Assembly: GCF_902167145.1 (NCBI RefSeq)
Contig: NC_050097.1
Coordinates: 147,585,982 to 147,649,981 of the forward strand
DNA from: Zea mays
Taxonomy: Eukaryota; Streptophyta; Magnoliopsida; Poales; Poaceae
Direction: 5' to 3'
DNA: 64,000 bases
The notes beneath the pieces were generated by a model that saw only the letters and a list, made by a program, of their open reading frames with translations, ran no database searches and was not told the origin of the DNA. A program made the translations under genes and the position numbers. Within the stretch, counting starts at the first letter, position 1; the number at the start of each line of letters is the position of its first letter. This document shows positions 45,095-56,473 of the stretch, piece by piece.

Positions 45095-45636
45095 CTACGG
45101 CCACACATCACCTATTGCCATAGTTTGCATTGCGACCGTTGGAACCTCATCTTCATCTACATCATCTTGCTCTCTTGGAGAGCCATTAGTCTCATCAAAT
45201 ACAACATCACTAGAGACTTCAACTAAACCCGATGATTTGTTGAAGACCCTATATGTCTTTGTATTTGACTCATAACCTAGTAAAAACCCTTCTACAGCTT
45301 TGGGAGCAAATTTTAAATGTCTACCTTTCTTTACCAAGATGTAGCATTTGCTCCCAAATACACGAAAGTAAGAAACATTGGGTTTGTTACCAGTTAAGAG
45401 TTCATAGGACATCTTCTTTAGGAGGCGATGAAGATAGAACCGGTTTATGGCATGACAAGCTGTATTTATAGCTTCCGACCAAAACCGCTCATGTGTCTTG
45501 TATTCCCCAAACATAGTTCTCGCCATGTTGATGAGCGTCTTGTTCTTCCTCTCTACTACACCATTTTGTTGTGGTGTGTAGGGAGCGGAGAACTCATGCT
45601 TGATGCCTTCCTCCTCAAGATATTTGTTCATGTTTT
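45095..45636 (-). pseudogene. G integrase core C-terminal half
   Basis: Minus strand: [20 protein letters not shown] with the catalytic Glu, the FWSEAINTACH helix and the [14 protein letters not shown] to SSDVVFDE segments, then acidic linker. Truncated at its start by the breakpoint at 45636, which removes the first catalytic Asp residues. Confidence 0.8.
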
Positions 45637-45830
45637 TTGAGCTCTTGTTTGTTCGTGTTTTTTTGAGCTCTTGTTTCTTGGATCGCTTTATTCTTCCTCA
45701 TTCTTGTTCCCTAAGTGACTTGTAATCAAGGCAAGAGACACCAAGTGTGTGGTGGTCCTTGTGGGGTCTAAGTGACCTGTTTGATTAAGGAGAAAGCTCA
45801 CTCGGTCTAGGTGACCGACACCGACCCGCA
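45637..45830 (+). repeat. Fragment of a D-family Sirevirus LTR
   Basis: The bases from about 45715 (ttgtaatcaaggcaagagacaccaagtgtgtggtgg) to the cggtctaggtgaccg box match U5 of the LTR at 9466-10651 in + orientation. An imperfect tandem duplication (45625-45677) sits at the junction with G. Confidence 0.7.
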
Positions 45831-46004
45831 CACCATCGTTTTCGTCGTCGTCGGACGTCCCATTCGTCTTTCTGGCCTTGGCCCTGTTCTTCCTCCCCAA
45901 CCTGCTGCCCCCGCCCACGGTCGTAGCCGCGAGCCGACCGATGCTCGTCGACGCGGTTACGGGCGAGTCAGTCTTGCTCCTGACCTTTCTCCGTGCGTGC
46001 CACC
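45831..46004. other. GC-rich unclassified segment
   Basis: Between the LTR fragment and repeat R1. One + frame could encode a hydrophobic stretch (FVFLALALFFLPNLL) but it is short, lacks a start and runs into the repeat. I do not call a gene. Confidence 0.3.
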
Positions 46005-47325
46005 GAGGAGGACACAGTGACACTTGCCACTCTTAGGTTATCTTGACGATGAGGAGTCCTGGTCTGAGATATTGGACAACCAAGGCCCATAGCGCGGCAA
46101 CAGTCGACATATGCTACAGAGCTGGTGGTGGTGTTGTGTCGCCTCGGCGAGTCCAGGGCTGGGAAGGCATTCACATTCTCTCGCCCTTCTCGGACTGACG
46201 CCTAGTGCTGGTGCCTCTCGGTTTGGAGCTGCTCCGGTTAGGCTTCTTTCTCCACATGTGTGCTCTCTCCCTATATGTACCTAGCGATATACTACCTATG
46301 TCACCTCTAGATGCCTAGGTCTTCATCGTGTCCTTCTCCGACAACAAACATGTATGCCCCACTCTTCCCTTCCCTTCTCTTCCTGCTCTATGAAACCTTG
46401 GAAGTGGGAGAGGTGAGGGATGGGGGTCCCTGATTTGCTGCTTATGTTATCCATTTGATGGCTCGGCATCACTTGTTTACATGGCCTTTCCCTTACCACG
46501 GTGTCGACTCGTTATGCTTCTATCACTTCTATGTACCTGTCACTCATTTTCTGCCATTGCAAAAATTATTGTGTTATTCCATTGTTGTTTTGGGTTTTAG
46601 TTATTTGTTGTGCTAAGGACTAAACATAATTTTGGTGTGTTAATACTTTATTTATTGTCTACATGTGGTTTGTGTTCTTCTGATGATGGCTCATGGATCC
46701 TACAAAAATATGTGTTAGGATTTGGAGATCCATACAGGCACTGCCACAGGGTGTTCATCCCTTGTGTTCTTGGCTCTTACATGCATTAAGTTGTTTCTGA
46801 GACCACATTTGCGCAATGGACTCCATGATGTTTGAGGTTGCTGAATTGGATGTAGCAGCAATGATTTCTCACACTAACAATAAAATGAAAGGTTATTTGT
46901 TGGTTTTAAACGTTAGTAATTGCTACAAAGTATCATAATTTGTATGGAGCGCATCAAAGTTTTATTGATGCCTGACTTTAGCAACCACTCCATATTTTGA
47001 TCTATCTTTTTTATAAATTTGAGTTCATGTGACTTATTTTAGAAACTTGAGCTCACAAACTTGCTCTTATTTGGTCTCTGTATGATGGAATTATGTCATT
47101 TTATAATCTCTCTGTTCGTTCAGTCAATTTTTGTGAACTCTCTTACAATCGCTCCCTTCATTGACCGTGTTATACCAATACATATTAGATAAAGTAATTA
47201 AACAACAACATCAGTTAGTCAAATAAAAAATATTATATGAAAGGTGAAGACAATCAATATAAAATCTTGAGATATTTTTGATAGGTAGTTTACGTGTATA
47301 TTGTTGTGAGCCGTCTTACGTACAG
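46005..47325 (+). repeat. Unclassified repeat R1, left copy of a direct pair
   Basis: Shares gaggaggacac...ttaggttatctt through ttgttgtgagccgtc with R2 at 54657-55840 in the same order and orientation, with frequent small differences and an extra ~120 bp here around 46950-47040. No TIR, TG..CA ends or TSD recognised. Not a gene as far as I can see. Confidence 0.7.
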
Positions 47326-47887
47326 TCAAATATAAAAGTTATACTTACATTGAGATGAGCTAGGCGCAAACGCAAATGCGTGGTTCCATTTTGTGGCCCC
47401 TGGGCGGCCGATTTGGTCGCCCAAATTTGTCACGTGGTAACCAATCACGGGGCTTTCCCTGCTGGAGTGGCCCTGCCTTTTCACACAACTCCAACCTAGC
47501 AAATCAATCTCTATTGGTTGGTGCAGGAATTACAGTCCAATGTATGCGTGAAGATGCAGCGGAAAGAGATGTTCGACCGATTCGCCGTTTGAAGCGACGG
47601 ATCAGCTGTGCCATACAGATCACTGTAGGATCAAGAATCGTTTTTATAGAAAAAATATATCGAGCATCAAGAAAGGTGGAATCTGAATTTATGACTGAAT
47701 AGGACGAGCACAACGCTTTTCAGATCACTTTCTGAAAAACACTTTAGAAACATTAATTAATTAGTTAGCCGATGCTTCTCATCAGCATGATTCACCATTG
47801 CATCATCATCATCCGTAGCAGTAGTAGTAGGACAATTATCGATCGTGATAAAGTATGCCAAGTACATCAACGAACCCCGACGATCAC
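47326..47887. other. Intergenic DNA 3' of the FAF-like gene
   Basis: Lies downstream of the minus-strand FAF-like stop codon and probably contains its 3' UTR. Holds caccattgcatcatcatcatc and gtagcagtagtagtag simple repeats (47790-47831). No supported gene. Confidence 0.4.
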
Positions 47888-48787
47888 CTAGCGCTCGTCA
47901 TCGTGGTCGTCGTCGTCTATGCATGCGTTCTTGCCACGGGGGTCGCCATCGTCGTCACCTCCGTGCACCGCCTCGTCGACGACACCCACACCACCTGCGG
48001 CTGCTGCGGCAGCGTTGGCGAACTGCAGCCTGAGCCGGCCGCCCTCGCGCGTGGCCTGCAGGAGCTCCTTCCCGGGGATCACCACCTCCAGCAGCACGAA
48101 CCGGCCGTCCTCCCGGAACGACCGGAAGCACACGTACGGCTTGCCGCCGCGCCCGATGGACGGTATCGGCGGCGGGAACGTCTTTGGCTGCCTCTCCTCC
48201 TTCACCGCCTCCTCGGCGTCGCTGCCGTCCGCCGTGTCCGTGCCCTTGAGCGCGGCGGCGGCGGCCTCGGCCTCGGCCTCGGCGTCGCCGTCCTTGAACA
48301 TGTCGTCAGCGTCCACGGTGCTCTCGGAGCCGAGCCCCTCGGTGCAGAGCAGCAGCGACGCGGAGGAGCCCTTCTTGGTGCAGAAGCTCGCGCTCCTCTT
48401 CACCGTGGCCACGGTGGTCGCTGGCTTGGGCCTCAGCAGCGCGTCCAGCGACGAGTCGTCCTTGCTCTTCTCGGCCTCGGCCGCGATGTCGAGCCACGAC
48501 AGCGTGCGGGAAGGAGGGAGCGGCGTCGGCGGGGGCGACGGCGACGGCGGCAGGAGGGCGCCTCGGTCGGGCTGCTGCTTCTCCTGGAAGTGGAGCTCGC
48601 CGAAGATCTCCGTGAAGGACGCCGTGTCGATGGGCTTGCTGCTGGGGTGGTGCACGTTGCGGTTCCACGCCGAGAGCGCCTCCAGCAGCGTCGGGTTCTC
48701 CGGCAGCGGCTTCTCGAACAGCCGCCTCAGCCCGCCGTCCGCCGCGGCCATCGGCGCAGCCATCACCTGCTTATCTCTGGACAACAT
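47888..48787 (-). CDS. FANTASTIC FOUR-like (FAF domain) protein
   Basis: 299-aa single-exon ORF on the minus strand, ATG at 48785-48787, TAG at 47888-47890. The FAF domain at about residues 204-257 reads FPPPIPSIGRGGKPYVCFRS followed by FREDGRFVLLEVVIPGKELL and a Gly-Arg-rich end. An N-terminal block (FEKPLPENPTLLEALSAWN, about 24-42) is also typical of FAF-like proteins. Ala/Glu-rich and Pro-rich low-complexity linkers and an acidic Asp/His tail follow. FAF proteins in Arabidopsis influence shoot meristem size; this homologue's role is inferred only. High GC is usual for one class of grass genes. An ATG at residue 10 is an alternative start. It is the only intact host gene in the window. Confidence 0.88.
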   Translation of the reverse strand: MLSRDKQVMAAPMAAADGGLRRLFEKPLPENPTLLEALSAWNRNVHHPSSKPIDTASFTEIFGELHFQEKQQPDRGALLPPSPSPPPTPLPPSRTLSWLDIAAEAEKSKDDSSLDALLRPKPATTVATVKRSASFCTKKGSSASLLLCTEGLGSESTVDADDMFKDGDAEAEAEAAAAALKGTDTADGSDAEEAVKEERQPKTFPPPIPSIGRGGKPYVCFRSFREDGRFVLLEVVIPGKELLQATREGGRLRLQFANAAAAAAGGVGVVDEAVHGGDDDGDPRGKNACIDDDDHDDER

Positions 48788-49049
48788 GCACCTGGGCTGC
48801 ACAAGTGAACAAATGTTTCACTTCTCCTGCGCCTGCTCTGTTCAGAACTCAGACACTACACTACCATGGCAGGCAGTCAGTTGGGACTTGAGAGATGTGC
48901 CATGCCACTCTGTTCTGCTTGCTTACCTGCAAGTCTGCAACTGCAAAAGAAAGGAGCTGAAGGATGTGCAGAACAGTTTTGAGGTCTGTGACTGTCAGGA
49001 GCTAGACTCAGATGTTTGTATTTCTCTCAACTGAGTGACTTTGTGAGCC

Positions 49050-49123
49050 TGAGAGAAACATGTATTTATGTGTGTGTATATATATACTACTAGGAGAGAG
49101 AGAGAGAGAAAAAAAAGGAGCGG
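49050..49123 (-). promoter_or_regulatory. Predicted core promoter of the FAF-like gene
   Basis: Minus-strand TATATATATAC (49077-49086) is directly preceded by a CT-rich tract (plus strand gagagagagagagagaaaa, 49092-49123). The expected start site is near 49050, giving a 5' UTR of about 265 bases. Confidence 0.45.
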
Positions 49124-49252
49124 TGGAGAAATATGCAGGGCTTTCTGTGGCTGTGGAATTGGAATCTACATACATATATGGCTTCAGTTTTAACAAGTGG
49201 AGGGTAGTCTTTCAACTCGAGAATGTACTTTGCACGAGTGATTAATTGCCTC

Positions 49253-50655
49253 AGTGTTCTGATTCCGTAACAGAAGTTGACCTGCCCTTATAGCGGTGAC
49301 GGCGATCTTTTGCAGTAGCTTTTGCGATCGACTGAGCAAATTATAATATAAACCCAGGACGGAAATTCCGATACCAATCTGTTTGCCAAAACTTGATTCT
49401 GATTTCAAGTGGTGCTAAAGCCTATTAACAGTGATGATTTTCTCCGGACAGGCCTTCGTCACTGAGAATGCTTCCTTCTCATGTAACAGGCCCCTACTGA
49501 TGAATATTTATATATATAAAAAAGGAGAGTTTATAAGAACAAAAGAAACAAAAATACACATCACAGAAAATACTTATGTATATAATCATGAACTCCATAT
49601 GTTTATGGAAAAAGGATAATAAGGCCAATGTCAATGTTATCTAGATGAGGTAATGAGGAGGCTTCCAAAACAGACAAGGAACAAAGCATGTGAAAGTCAG
49701 CACACCACTGAAAAGAGAGAGGAATTCGTCAGATCTATATATACCTCAACAATCATGGAGCGTGGGCAGACCTCCCTCTTTTTTTCCCCCATGCTGTTTC
49801 ATTGTCTCAATGAGAAGGGGCGCTTGACGTCGTTTTTGCCCGTTTACAACGTATATTCTTCTTTCTGAAAGCCAAAAATCTTACCGCAGATCTGATCAAC
49901 TTCAAGGAAAACCAATGGAGGGTACAGTAGATAAAGCTACCTGGTGCAATGAAAAGAAGAAAAAAAAAACATTCAGCCTTTTCTTCATCACCGTCGCTCT
50001 AGAGCAAGCACCAATCAGTGGGCGTTTTGGATATCAGAATATGACCACTAACTTGCATACACGAATGATCTATACCTTTGTAATGCGCACCATCAAGTCT
50101 TTGCGTGAGTATTCTGGGACAGAAATTGACCTGTCCTCATAGCTGTGATCTTGCGATGCCATTTGTCTGCCGTGCGTAAATTATGCAGCTGAAGACGGTA
50201 ATTCCGATAAGGTCTGCACACCAATCTGTCTGCCAAGATCAGATTCCGATTTCAAGTGGTGCTAGAACCAACCAATGACTGCACAAAAAGATTTTTGCCT
50301 ACTGCCGCTGTACTCCTCACATAAAATGAAGCTGGTGTGATCTTCAGGCTGGAATACAGAGCTTCCAAATACCGACAGGGAATAAAGGATGACAGCCACA
50401 CCAACAAGGGGAGCATTTGGGTCCACTGCTTCCTGAACAGGCAGAAATCAAGGTAACTCAAAATCATCCTTGATTGCCTGGGTTTTCATTGATGAGTAGG
50501 CCTAAAAGCCTGGATGAAATAGCAATTGGGTGGTTTCACGCTGTATTTGTCACGAGAGAGCTGGAAAACCTTTGCACAGATTCTGTAAGCCTGTGATCGA
50601 AAAAAGAATGAAGGAGAGGAGGTAGAATAAAGCTGCATTGTGCAATGAAAGACGG
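49253..50655. repeat. Diverged ~0.7-kb tandem duplication
   Basis: 49253-49440 (gttctgattccgtaacagaa ... gatttcaagtggtgctaa) resembles 50107-50280. 49660-49720 resembles 50360-50410, and 49863-49955 (agatctgatcaac ... ggtgcaatgaaaaga) resembles 50580-50655. The spacing is about 0.7-0.85 kb throughout. It looks like an old duplication of UTR or intron-like DNA next to the RPS2 exon. No ORF. Confidence 0.5.
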
Positions 50656-50677
50656 CATGGATATGCTGCTTGAGAGC

Positions 50678-50982
50678 TCAGTTGCAGACAGTCCAGCATA
50701 GGAAAATTATACTGTCCAAAAGGATAAGCAACTCAGCAGAAATTGCAAATACTAATTTGTTAAGAATTAATCGAATTGAAGTCATAGTGTCATCGTTGGC
50801 AGGAATCGATATATTCGCAAGATCTGGGTCACAATTTGTATCGACTAAAGAAATAGTAGGAATCCCCAAAATGGCACATTCCTGAAGAGCTATATACTCT
50901 TTTTGCTGATCAAGGACGATCACAATGTCAGGCAACCTCGTCATATATTTGATCCCGCCGAGATATCTTTGCAAGGAGAGCA
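50678..50982 (-). pseudogene. rps2: Organelle-type ribosomal protein S2, single exon
   Basis: Minus strand. The translation contains [20 protein letters not shown], then [20 protein letters not shown] and [20 protein letters not shown], the conserved C-terminal half of bacterial/mitochondrial-type RPS2. A 3' splice site (ctttctctcag, minus, ending at 50983) precedes it. About 80 conserved residues are free of stops; after KLVFAI the sequence diverges from the family and ends at TGA 50678-50680. RPS2 binds the small ribosomal subunit head. No further RPS2 exons are recognised nearby, so this is a gene fragment, perhaps of a nuclear-transferred mitochondrial rps2. Confidence 0.7.
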
Positions 50983-51469
50983 CTGAGAGAAAGGGACCAA
51001 AAAAGCTTTAAACTTTCCAAAAGTAAAATACAAGAGTGATCAATGTCAGCTGATCAATCCGAAATTTTGAAAGGGCTGCAGAATAAGGTGCTAATAAGCA
51101 ATAAACAAGCACATCACAAGTCGTACCTGAACTTTGGCAGTTCATAATTTAAGCATTCAAGAGACTTATGTACAAAAGAAAGCATCAATATCTTTCATTC
51201 ATCCCAAACAAGAAACCGTAAGAAAGATACAAAAGTTAGCGATGTCAGGAAGAATGATTCTCAGAATACCATGACCATGATATACATCAAGAAATGATAA
51301 ACACAGAGAACATGTGAAATCTGCAACCAAGCAGTCTGGGTTCCTATTTTCAGGAAACATCGGGTTAGGCATCTAGTGCACAACAACAATGGAAACGTCA
51401 TTTGGTTTCATCTCCATGCTTCAATCCGTTCAACCTTGAAATTTATCTGCCTCACAATGCTGTCACCTC

Positions 51470-52249
51470 TTATTTTTTAGCTGGAGGTGTGGCACGCGTT
51501 GCAGAATGATCCTTACCTTTTCCTGTCCTCCAACAATTCAGGTTTTGGCTTCCCTTCCCTTGAAGAGAATTTGTAGTTGTGCTGGAAGCATCATCAGTAG
51601 CAGCGTCAGCAGGTGCAGGTTGTGAGCAACTAGTGGAGCTCTCCAAACTTGTCTTGACAGTGAAACCAATAGTAGCTCCTTCAGTGACATTAGTTTCATT
51701 AGATTTATCCTCATTACTGTGTGTAGGACTGTTCAGGAGAGGCTCATCCTCGACGAAATAGGGATGCCTGGATCCTTCGTCAAGGAGAGAATCAAGTGTC
51801 TGTCACCTGGGTTTCTGATGGCCGTTTTCATCAGATGGGTCCTTCTGGGGCAGCAAAACATCCTCCAGACTGGACTCTTCTCTATTCTTGAGGGTTCTTT
51901 GTATTAACATCTTCAGAAAATTCATCACTTGCACAACATACATCAGTGCAGTCAATGGATCTGCCATCTGCATGGTTGATGGCCTATAATTAGCATGCCT
52001 AACCAGTTCAGTTATCTTTGAAGTGGCGAGTGAGATATATTGTTATTTGCTAGGCCATTAGCACAGTATATTACCTGAGTCATATTTGGTGCAAAAGCCA
52101 TAGCAATATTGCGCATTCATCTTGTTTACATGTTCTTCTTGGACTACATCAGCCATCAGATTAACAGGCCAATCAAGCAAACCAGCTTCACTTGGTGGAA
52201 GGCATTTAGCAACACGAGCACATTCTTCTTCCAATTGGCATTGCATCAC
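51470..52249 (-). pseudogene. RopGAP (plant Rho GTPase-activating protein) 3' exons
   Basis: Minus strand, two exons. 52249-52075 encodes MQCQLEEECARVAKCLPPSE and the LLDWPVNLMADVVQEE block; a 2-base loss near 52105 shifts the frame just before the NIAMAFAPNMTQ motif. An intron with GT..AG borders (51968-52074, 107 bp) follows. Exon 51967-51470 starts MADPLTALMYVVQVMNFLKM, carries an in-frame TGA at 51803-51805 and ends at TAA 51470-51472. RopGAPs stimulate GTP hydrolysis by ROP GTPases. The CRIB domain and the arginine-finger half are absent. Non-functional. Confidence 0.8.
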
Positions 52250-52255
52250 CTGTCC

Positions 52256-54656
52256 GATTTTTTTTCATTTTAGCCCTTTATCGAAAACATTCATATTTAG
52301 CCCCCTGGGGAACTATTCCCGGTTTCGGACCCTTTGCTCGTGCCATGGGCCGTGGCGTCAAGGTAACACTTCTCTGCACCACAGCCCATGGCACCGAGGT
52401 GCCGACCTTGCTGGCGCGCGCGGGCCGAGCTGGCGCTCACGTGGCACCTAACTCAGCGCCACGGATTTTAGCGTCAAGCTCGGTGCCACAGATCACAACG
52501 TCGAGCTAGGCTATATTATAAATCTCCCTTTCCCTGGTCGAGAGCTACGCACGACCATTTCTCCACCTCGTTTCCCTCTTCATCCATACCGACGAGAGCT
52601 GCTCCAATCTTGGTATTCGAGGTTGAAAACTTCGATTCGGTCCATATAGCTTGAAGTCCAGGGTATGGTTTCTCATCGATTCATTTGCTATTTAATCATT
52701 CGATATATATATTGTGTAGTATGGTTCCTTAAGGTTTGGATTAATTAGTTTATGGTGGTGAACACATTGCTATTAGTTATGATTTCTAAGATATATGGTT
52801 TATATGGTGATTAAGGTTTGTTAGATAATTTTTGAATCGTGGGTTTAAAATATATTTATGCTGGATCATCTTTTCTTTTTGTATGTTGATTTATTCTAGT
52901 TGTGCATTCAAGTAATCCTCAAATTTGTGTTTGAAGTTGAATTCAAAAGAAAATAGACTAAAATAGAAAATAAAAAACAAAAAAAGAGAAAATAAAAAGG
53001 CCAGCCCATCCCCAATCTTCCCCGGCGGCCTACGCCGTGCCCCTCCCCATCCCACCAGAACATCTCCCCCTCGGCCTGCCCCGCACCCCACAGTCCAGCG
53101 CGCCCGCGCTCGCCTGATCCTCCCGCGCGCGCCAGCCCAGCATCGGCCCGCTCGCGAGTCTGCTCCCCCCCGCGCCTGGCCCAACTTGGCCACATGCCCG
53201 CCCAGCAGCCGAGGCCCACCCCGCTTCCCCCTCGTGCGGCCCAGTCTAGACCACACCCCCTTCCCCTCCTGCTAGCCCACCCGGCCGGCACACGCAGCGC
53301 CTCCAGCACATCCCCCCCCCCCCCCCCGCCCCAGCGTGCATGCAGCCCACGCACGCATGCATGGGTGCTCCCAGGCGCCGCCGGAGCCCTGTTCCTCTTC
53401 CCCAAACCGCACACAGCGTTTATCTTGCCCCCACGACTGCCTTACTCCACTTCCCCATCCCTCTCTCATCTCGCCCTTTCCCTTGCCGCGCACCCGCCAG
53501 GCGCGACTCCCCTTCCAGTTGTTCCCGGCCGGCGTGGCTCCTGCTCGCGGCGGCGGCGGCCAGCCAGCCAGCCGCGGCAGCGCGGCCATGGCGCCCAGCC
53601 CCCTGTCCTCCCCTCTAGGCACGACAACCCAGCGCAGCAGCGCCCTCGTCGTGTGCGTGTCCGTCTCGTCGACGCACCCGTGCCACCGAGCATCGCCCTC
53701 GTTGTCGCGTCATAGTGCTGCGTCGCGTTCGCCACCGTCGCGTCGCACTCCTAGAGTTCACCAACACCTTCGCCTTCTCACCGTGTCGAGCTAGGAGTCG
53801 TGCTGCCTCCACGTCGTCGTCGTTTATCGCAAAGGTGAGACCGTCTTCCCCTGACTACCCTCGTCTACCCCCTGTGCACAAACGTCTACCAGCTCCAGGG
53901 CCTCGCCTCCGTGTCATGCCCGATGTCGAGCGTGCTGCTTGCGCATGTCGTCGTGCTGCCCGCGCGTCGTTCGTGCGTGTCGCACGTGCTATTCGCGTGT
54001 CGTCGTGCTTACTGTTTTGCGCGTACTGTTGCGTGCGTGCTTTTTCGCATGTTGTTAGCTCGCATCGTCGTTCGCGTAAATCATTTACGCGCTTTAATAA
54101 AATCATTTTGCTATTTCATTCATGTTAAATCATTGATTAATTGTTTAGTTGTCGGTTATTAAAATAACAATTCAATCGAATCTAATTTATAATTTTAATT
54201 ATACGTTTGTAGATACTTGTTAGCGTGATTATGTCGACTTCTTTGTTATAGTTAATATTTGTTTATTATAAAAACGACACAATTTAGTAGTATTCGTATG
54301 TCGCGTCGTTTATTTGACGCGAATTGTTTGTTATTTAATATATAATGTGTCACAAACCCTTTTCGACTCGTTTCAGTCACGTCAACTTCGTAACAACGTC
54401 GATTTCATATTAGTAAAGTCATTTTGTTATGCCACAAGTTTTAATTAATTAATTAATTGTTCGATAATTATAAACGATATTCTAAGTAAAACCAATATAT
54501 AGTTTTAATTTACTCTCTTATAAATACCAACTAATGTGGTCGCGCTGATTCAGATGCTTGCAAATTAATACTTATTTAGTTTAAACGCATCACCTATTTA
54601 TTTTTCCTCGCCTGTCGCGCGTGCGCATCGCCACGCGTCGTCCACACGCTAAGTCG
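52256..54656. other. Repeat-like, partly very GC-rich DNA without a supported gene
   Basis: 52260-52520 (ttttagccctttatcgaaaa, then gccatgg/gcgccac-rich) resembles transposon or LTR U3 DNA, with tatattataaat at 52512-52523 as a possible TATA. 53000-54100 is GC-rich with overlapping open frames on both strands and a run of C at 53310-53327; these frames are low-complexity Pro/Arg/Ser and look spurious. 54100-54650 is AT-rich. Probably an old retroelement, class unresolved. Confidence 0.4.
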
Positions 54657-55840
54657 CTGAGGAGGACATGGTGGCACTTCCCACACTTAGGTTATCTTAG
54701 CAATGAGGAATCTAGGTATGAGATATTGGACAAGCAAGACCTGTAGCGTGCCAGGAGTCAGCATATGCTACGGAGTTGGTGGTGGTGTTGTGTTGCCTCG
54801 ACGGGTCCAGGGCTAGGAAGGCACTCATATTCTCTCGCCCTTCTCGGACTGAAGCCTGGTGCGGGTGCCTCTCGGTTTGGAGCTGCTCCGGCTGGGCTTC
54901 TTTCTCCGCTTGCGTGCTCTCTCCCTATATGTATCTAGCGGTATGCTATCGTCTCTAGATGCTCAGGTCTTCATCGTGTCCTTCTCCGACAATGAACAGG
55001 TATGCCCGCTTTTTCCCTTCCCATCCTACTCTACGAAACCATGGAAGTGGGGGAGGCGAGGGATGGGGGTCACTGATTTGTTGCCTATGGCACCCGTTCG
55101 ATGACTCGGCATCGCTTGTCTACATGACATTTCCCTTACCATGGTGTCGACTCGGTATACTTGTACCACTTCTATGTACCTGTCACCCATCCTTCTGTCA
55201 TTGAAAAATTATTGTGTTGTTTTGGGTGTTAGTTTTTTGTTGTGCTAAGGACTGAACATAATTTGGGTGTGTTAATACTTTATTTATTGTCTGCACATGT
55301 TTTGTGTTCTTCTGATGATGGCTCATGGATCCTGCAAAATATGTGTTAGGATTTGGAGATCCATGCGGGCACTACCACAGGGTGCTCGTCCCTTGTGTTC
55401 TTGGCTCTTGCATACATTAGGTCATTTCTGAGACCACACTGGCGCAATGGACTCCATGATGTTATGTTGCTGAATTGGATGGAGCAGCAATGATTTGTCA
55501 CGCTAACAGTAAAAGGAAAAGTTATTTGTTGGTGTTAAATGTTAGTAATTGTTACGAAGTACCATAATTTGTATGCTTGAGCTCATAAACTTTCTCTTAT
55601 TTGGTTTATGTATGATGAAATTATGTTATTCTATAATCTCTGTTCGTTCAGTCAGTCGTTGTGAATTATTTTCTAATCGTTCCCTTCGTTAGCTGTGTTG
55701 TACCAAGACATATTAGATGGAGTAAACAACAACATCAGTTAGTCAAATAAAAAAAATTATGCGAAGAGCGGAGACAATCAATATAAAATCTTGAGATCTT
55801 TTTTGTGGATAGTTTACATGGATATTGTTGTGAGCCGTCG
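54657..55840 (+). repeat. Unclassified repeat R1, right copy
   Basis: Direct counterpart of 46005-47325, about 8.65 kb away. The regions match through ctctcggtttggagctgctc, gatggctcatggatcctnca, aatggactccatgatgtt and ttgttgtgagccgtc. The flanking DNA beyond both ends differs between copies. Confidence 0.7.
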
Positions 55841-56473
55841 CAATGTATGAATACTGTGTGGTTTGACAACAATCTCAGATCAAGCATATTTCAGTTCAGT
55901 GTGTACACAGTTTTGGCTTGAACTAAACAGATGGTTGAGATCATGAACATTTCAGTTCAGATCATCAATTTCATTTGGTTTAACAAATTCATTATTTCCT
56001 CCAAAACCTGATGCCTAAACTGAATCAACAGGTGCGAAGCCTGATTGCTAAACGGAAACAGCACTAGTTGGAAATGCTGCATATCCTGTCTGCTAACTGG
56101 AAAAGCAGACGCCCCCTGTTGCCTTACCCTTCAACCCTGAGGACCGAAGGCCTGTAGCATGGTTGCCTCGAGCACGGCGCCCTGGAGCATGCCACTTGCT
56201 GCACGATGCTGGTGCAGGACGCGACGAGGAGGGCGGCTAGCTAGTGGAATCGGCTCGATTGAGTATGGGAGCGCTAGGGACTCGGCTCTCGGCTGCAAGT
56301 ATGGTGTGCGCGGAATGTGGGAGCGTGTAATTGCAAAACATTCTGCTAGCGTTGGATGTCGATCCGAGGAATGAGATGACTTGTTTGCACGATTGCATAG
56401 TAGACGAGATCGCATATTAGTCGTCCCCTTGACCTTGGACTGTGACTCTGCTGCTGCAGTCTGCTGTCTCTGT
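55841..56473. other. Unassigned DNA left of the hAT MITE
   Basis: No recognisable gene. Minus-strand frames cross into the MITE and show no known domain. The last eight bases, gtctctgt, are the MITE's target duplication. Confidence 0.35.

Larger units (their letters stand above)
39846..45636 (-). mobile_element. Element G: inverted Sirevirus (Ji/Opie-like), 5' truncated
   Basis: On the minus strand: integrase (45636-45095), RT (about 44870-43809), RNase H (43800-43635 and 42353-42010, split by a solo LTR), non-coding polypurine region and 3' LTR (41187-39846). The 5' LTR, gag and protease are missing; the break at 45636 joins an unrelated LTR piece. Protein and LTR resemble E. Confidence 0.85.

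Noticed and set aside
47855..49034. Plus-strand frames of 317 and 371 codons over the FAF-like gene.
   Set aside because: Shadows of the minus-strand gene; only the minus frame has the FAF domain.
53194..54128. Long overlapping open frames on both strands.
   Set aside because: GC-rich, low-complexity Pro/Arg/Ser translations without domains; open frames are expected by composition.
46005..55840. The direct repeats as LTRs of one large element.
   Set aside because: Ends lack TG..CA, no PBS or PPT or TSD, and the interior holds host genes.
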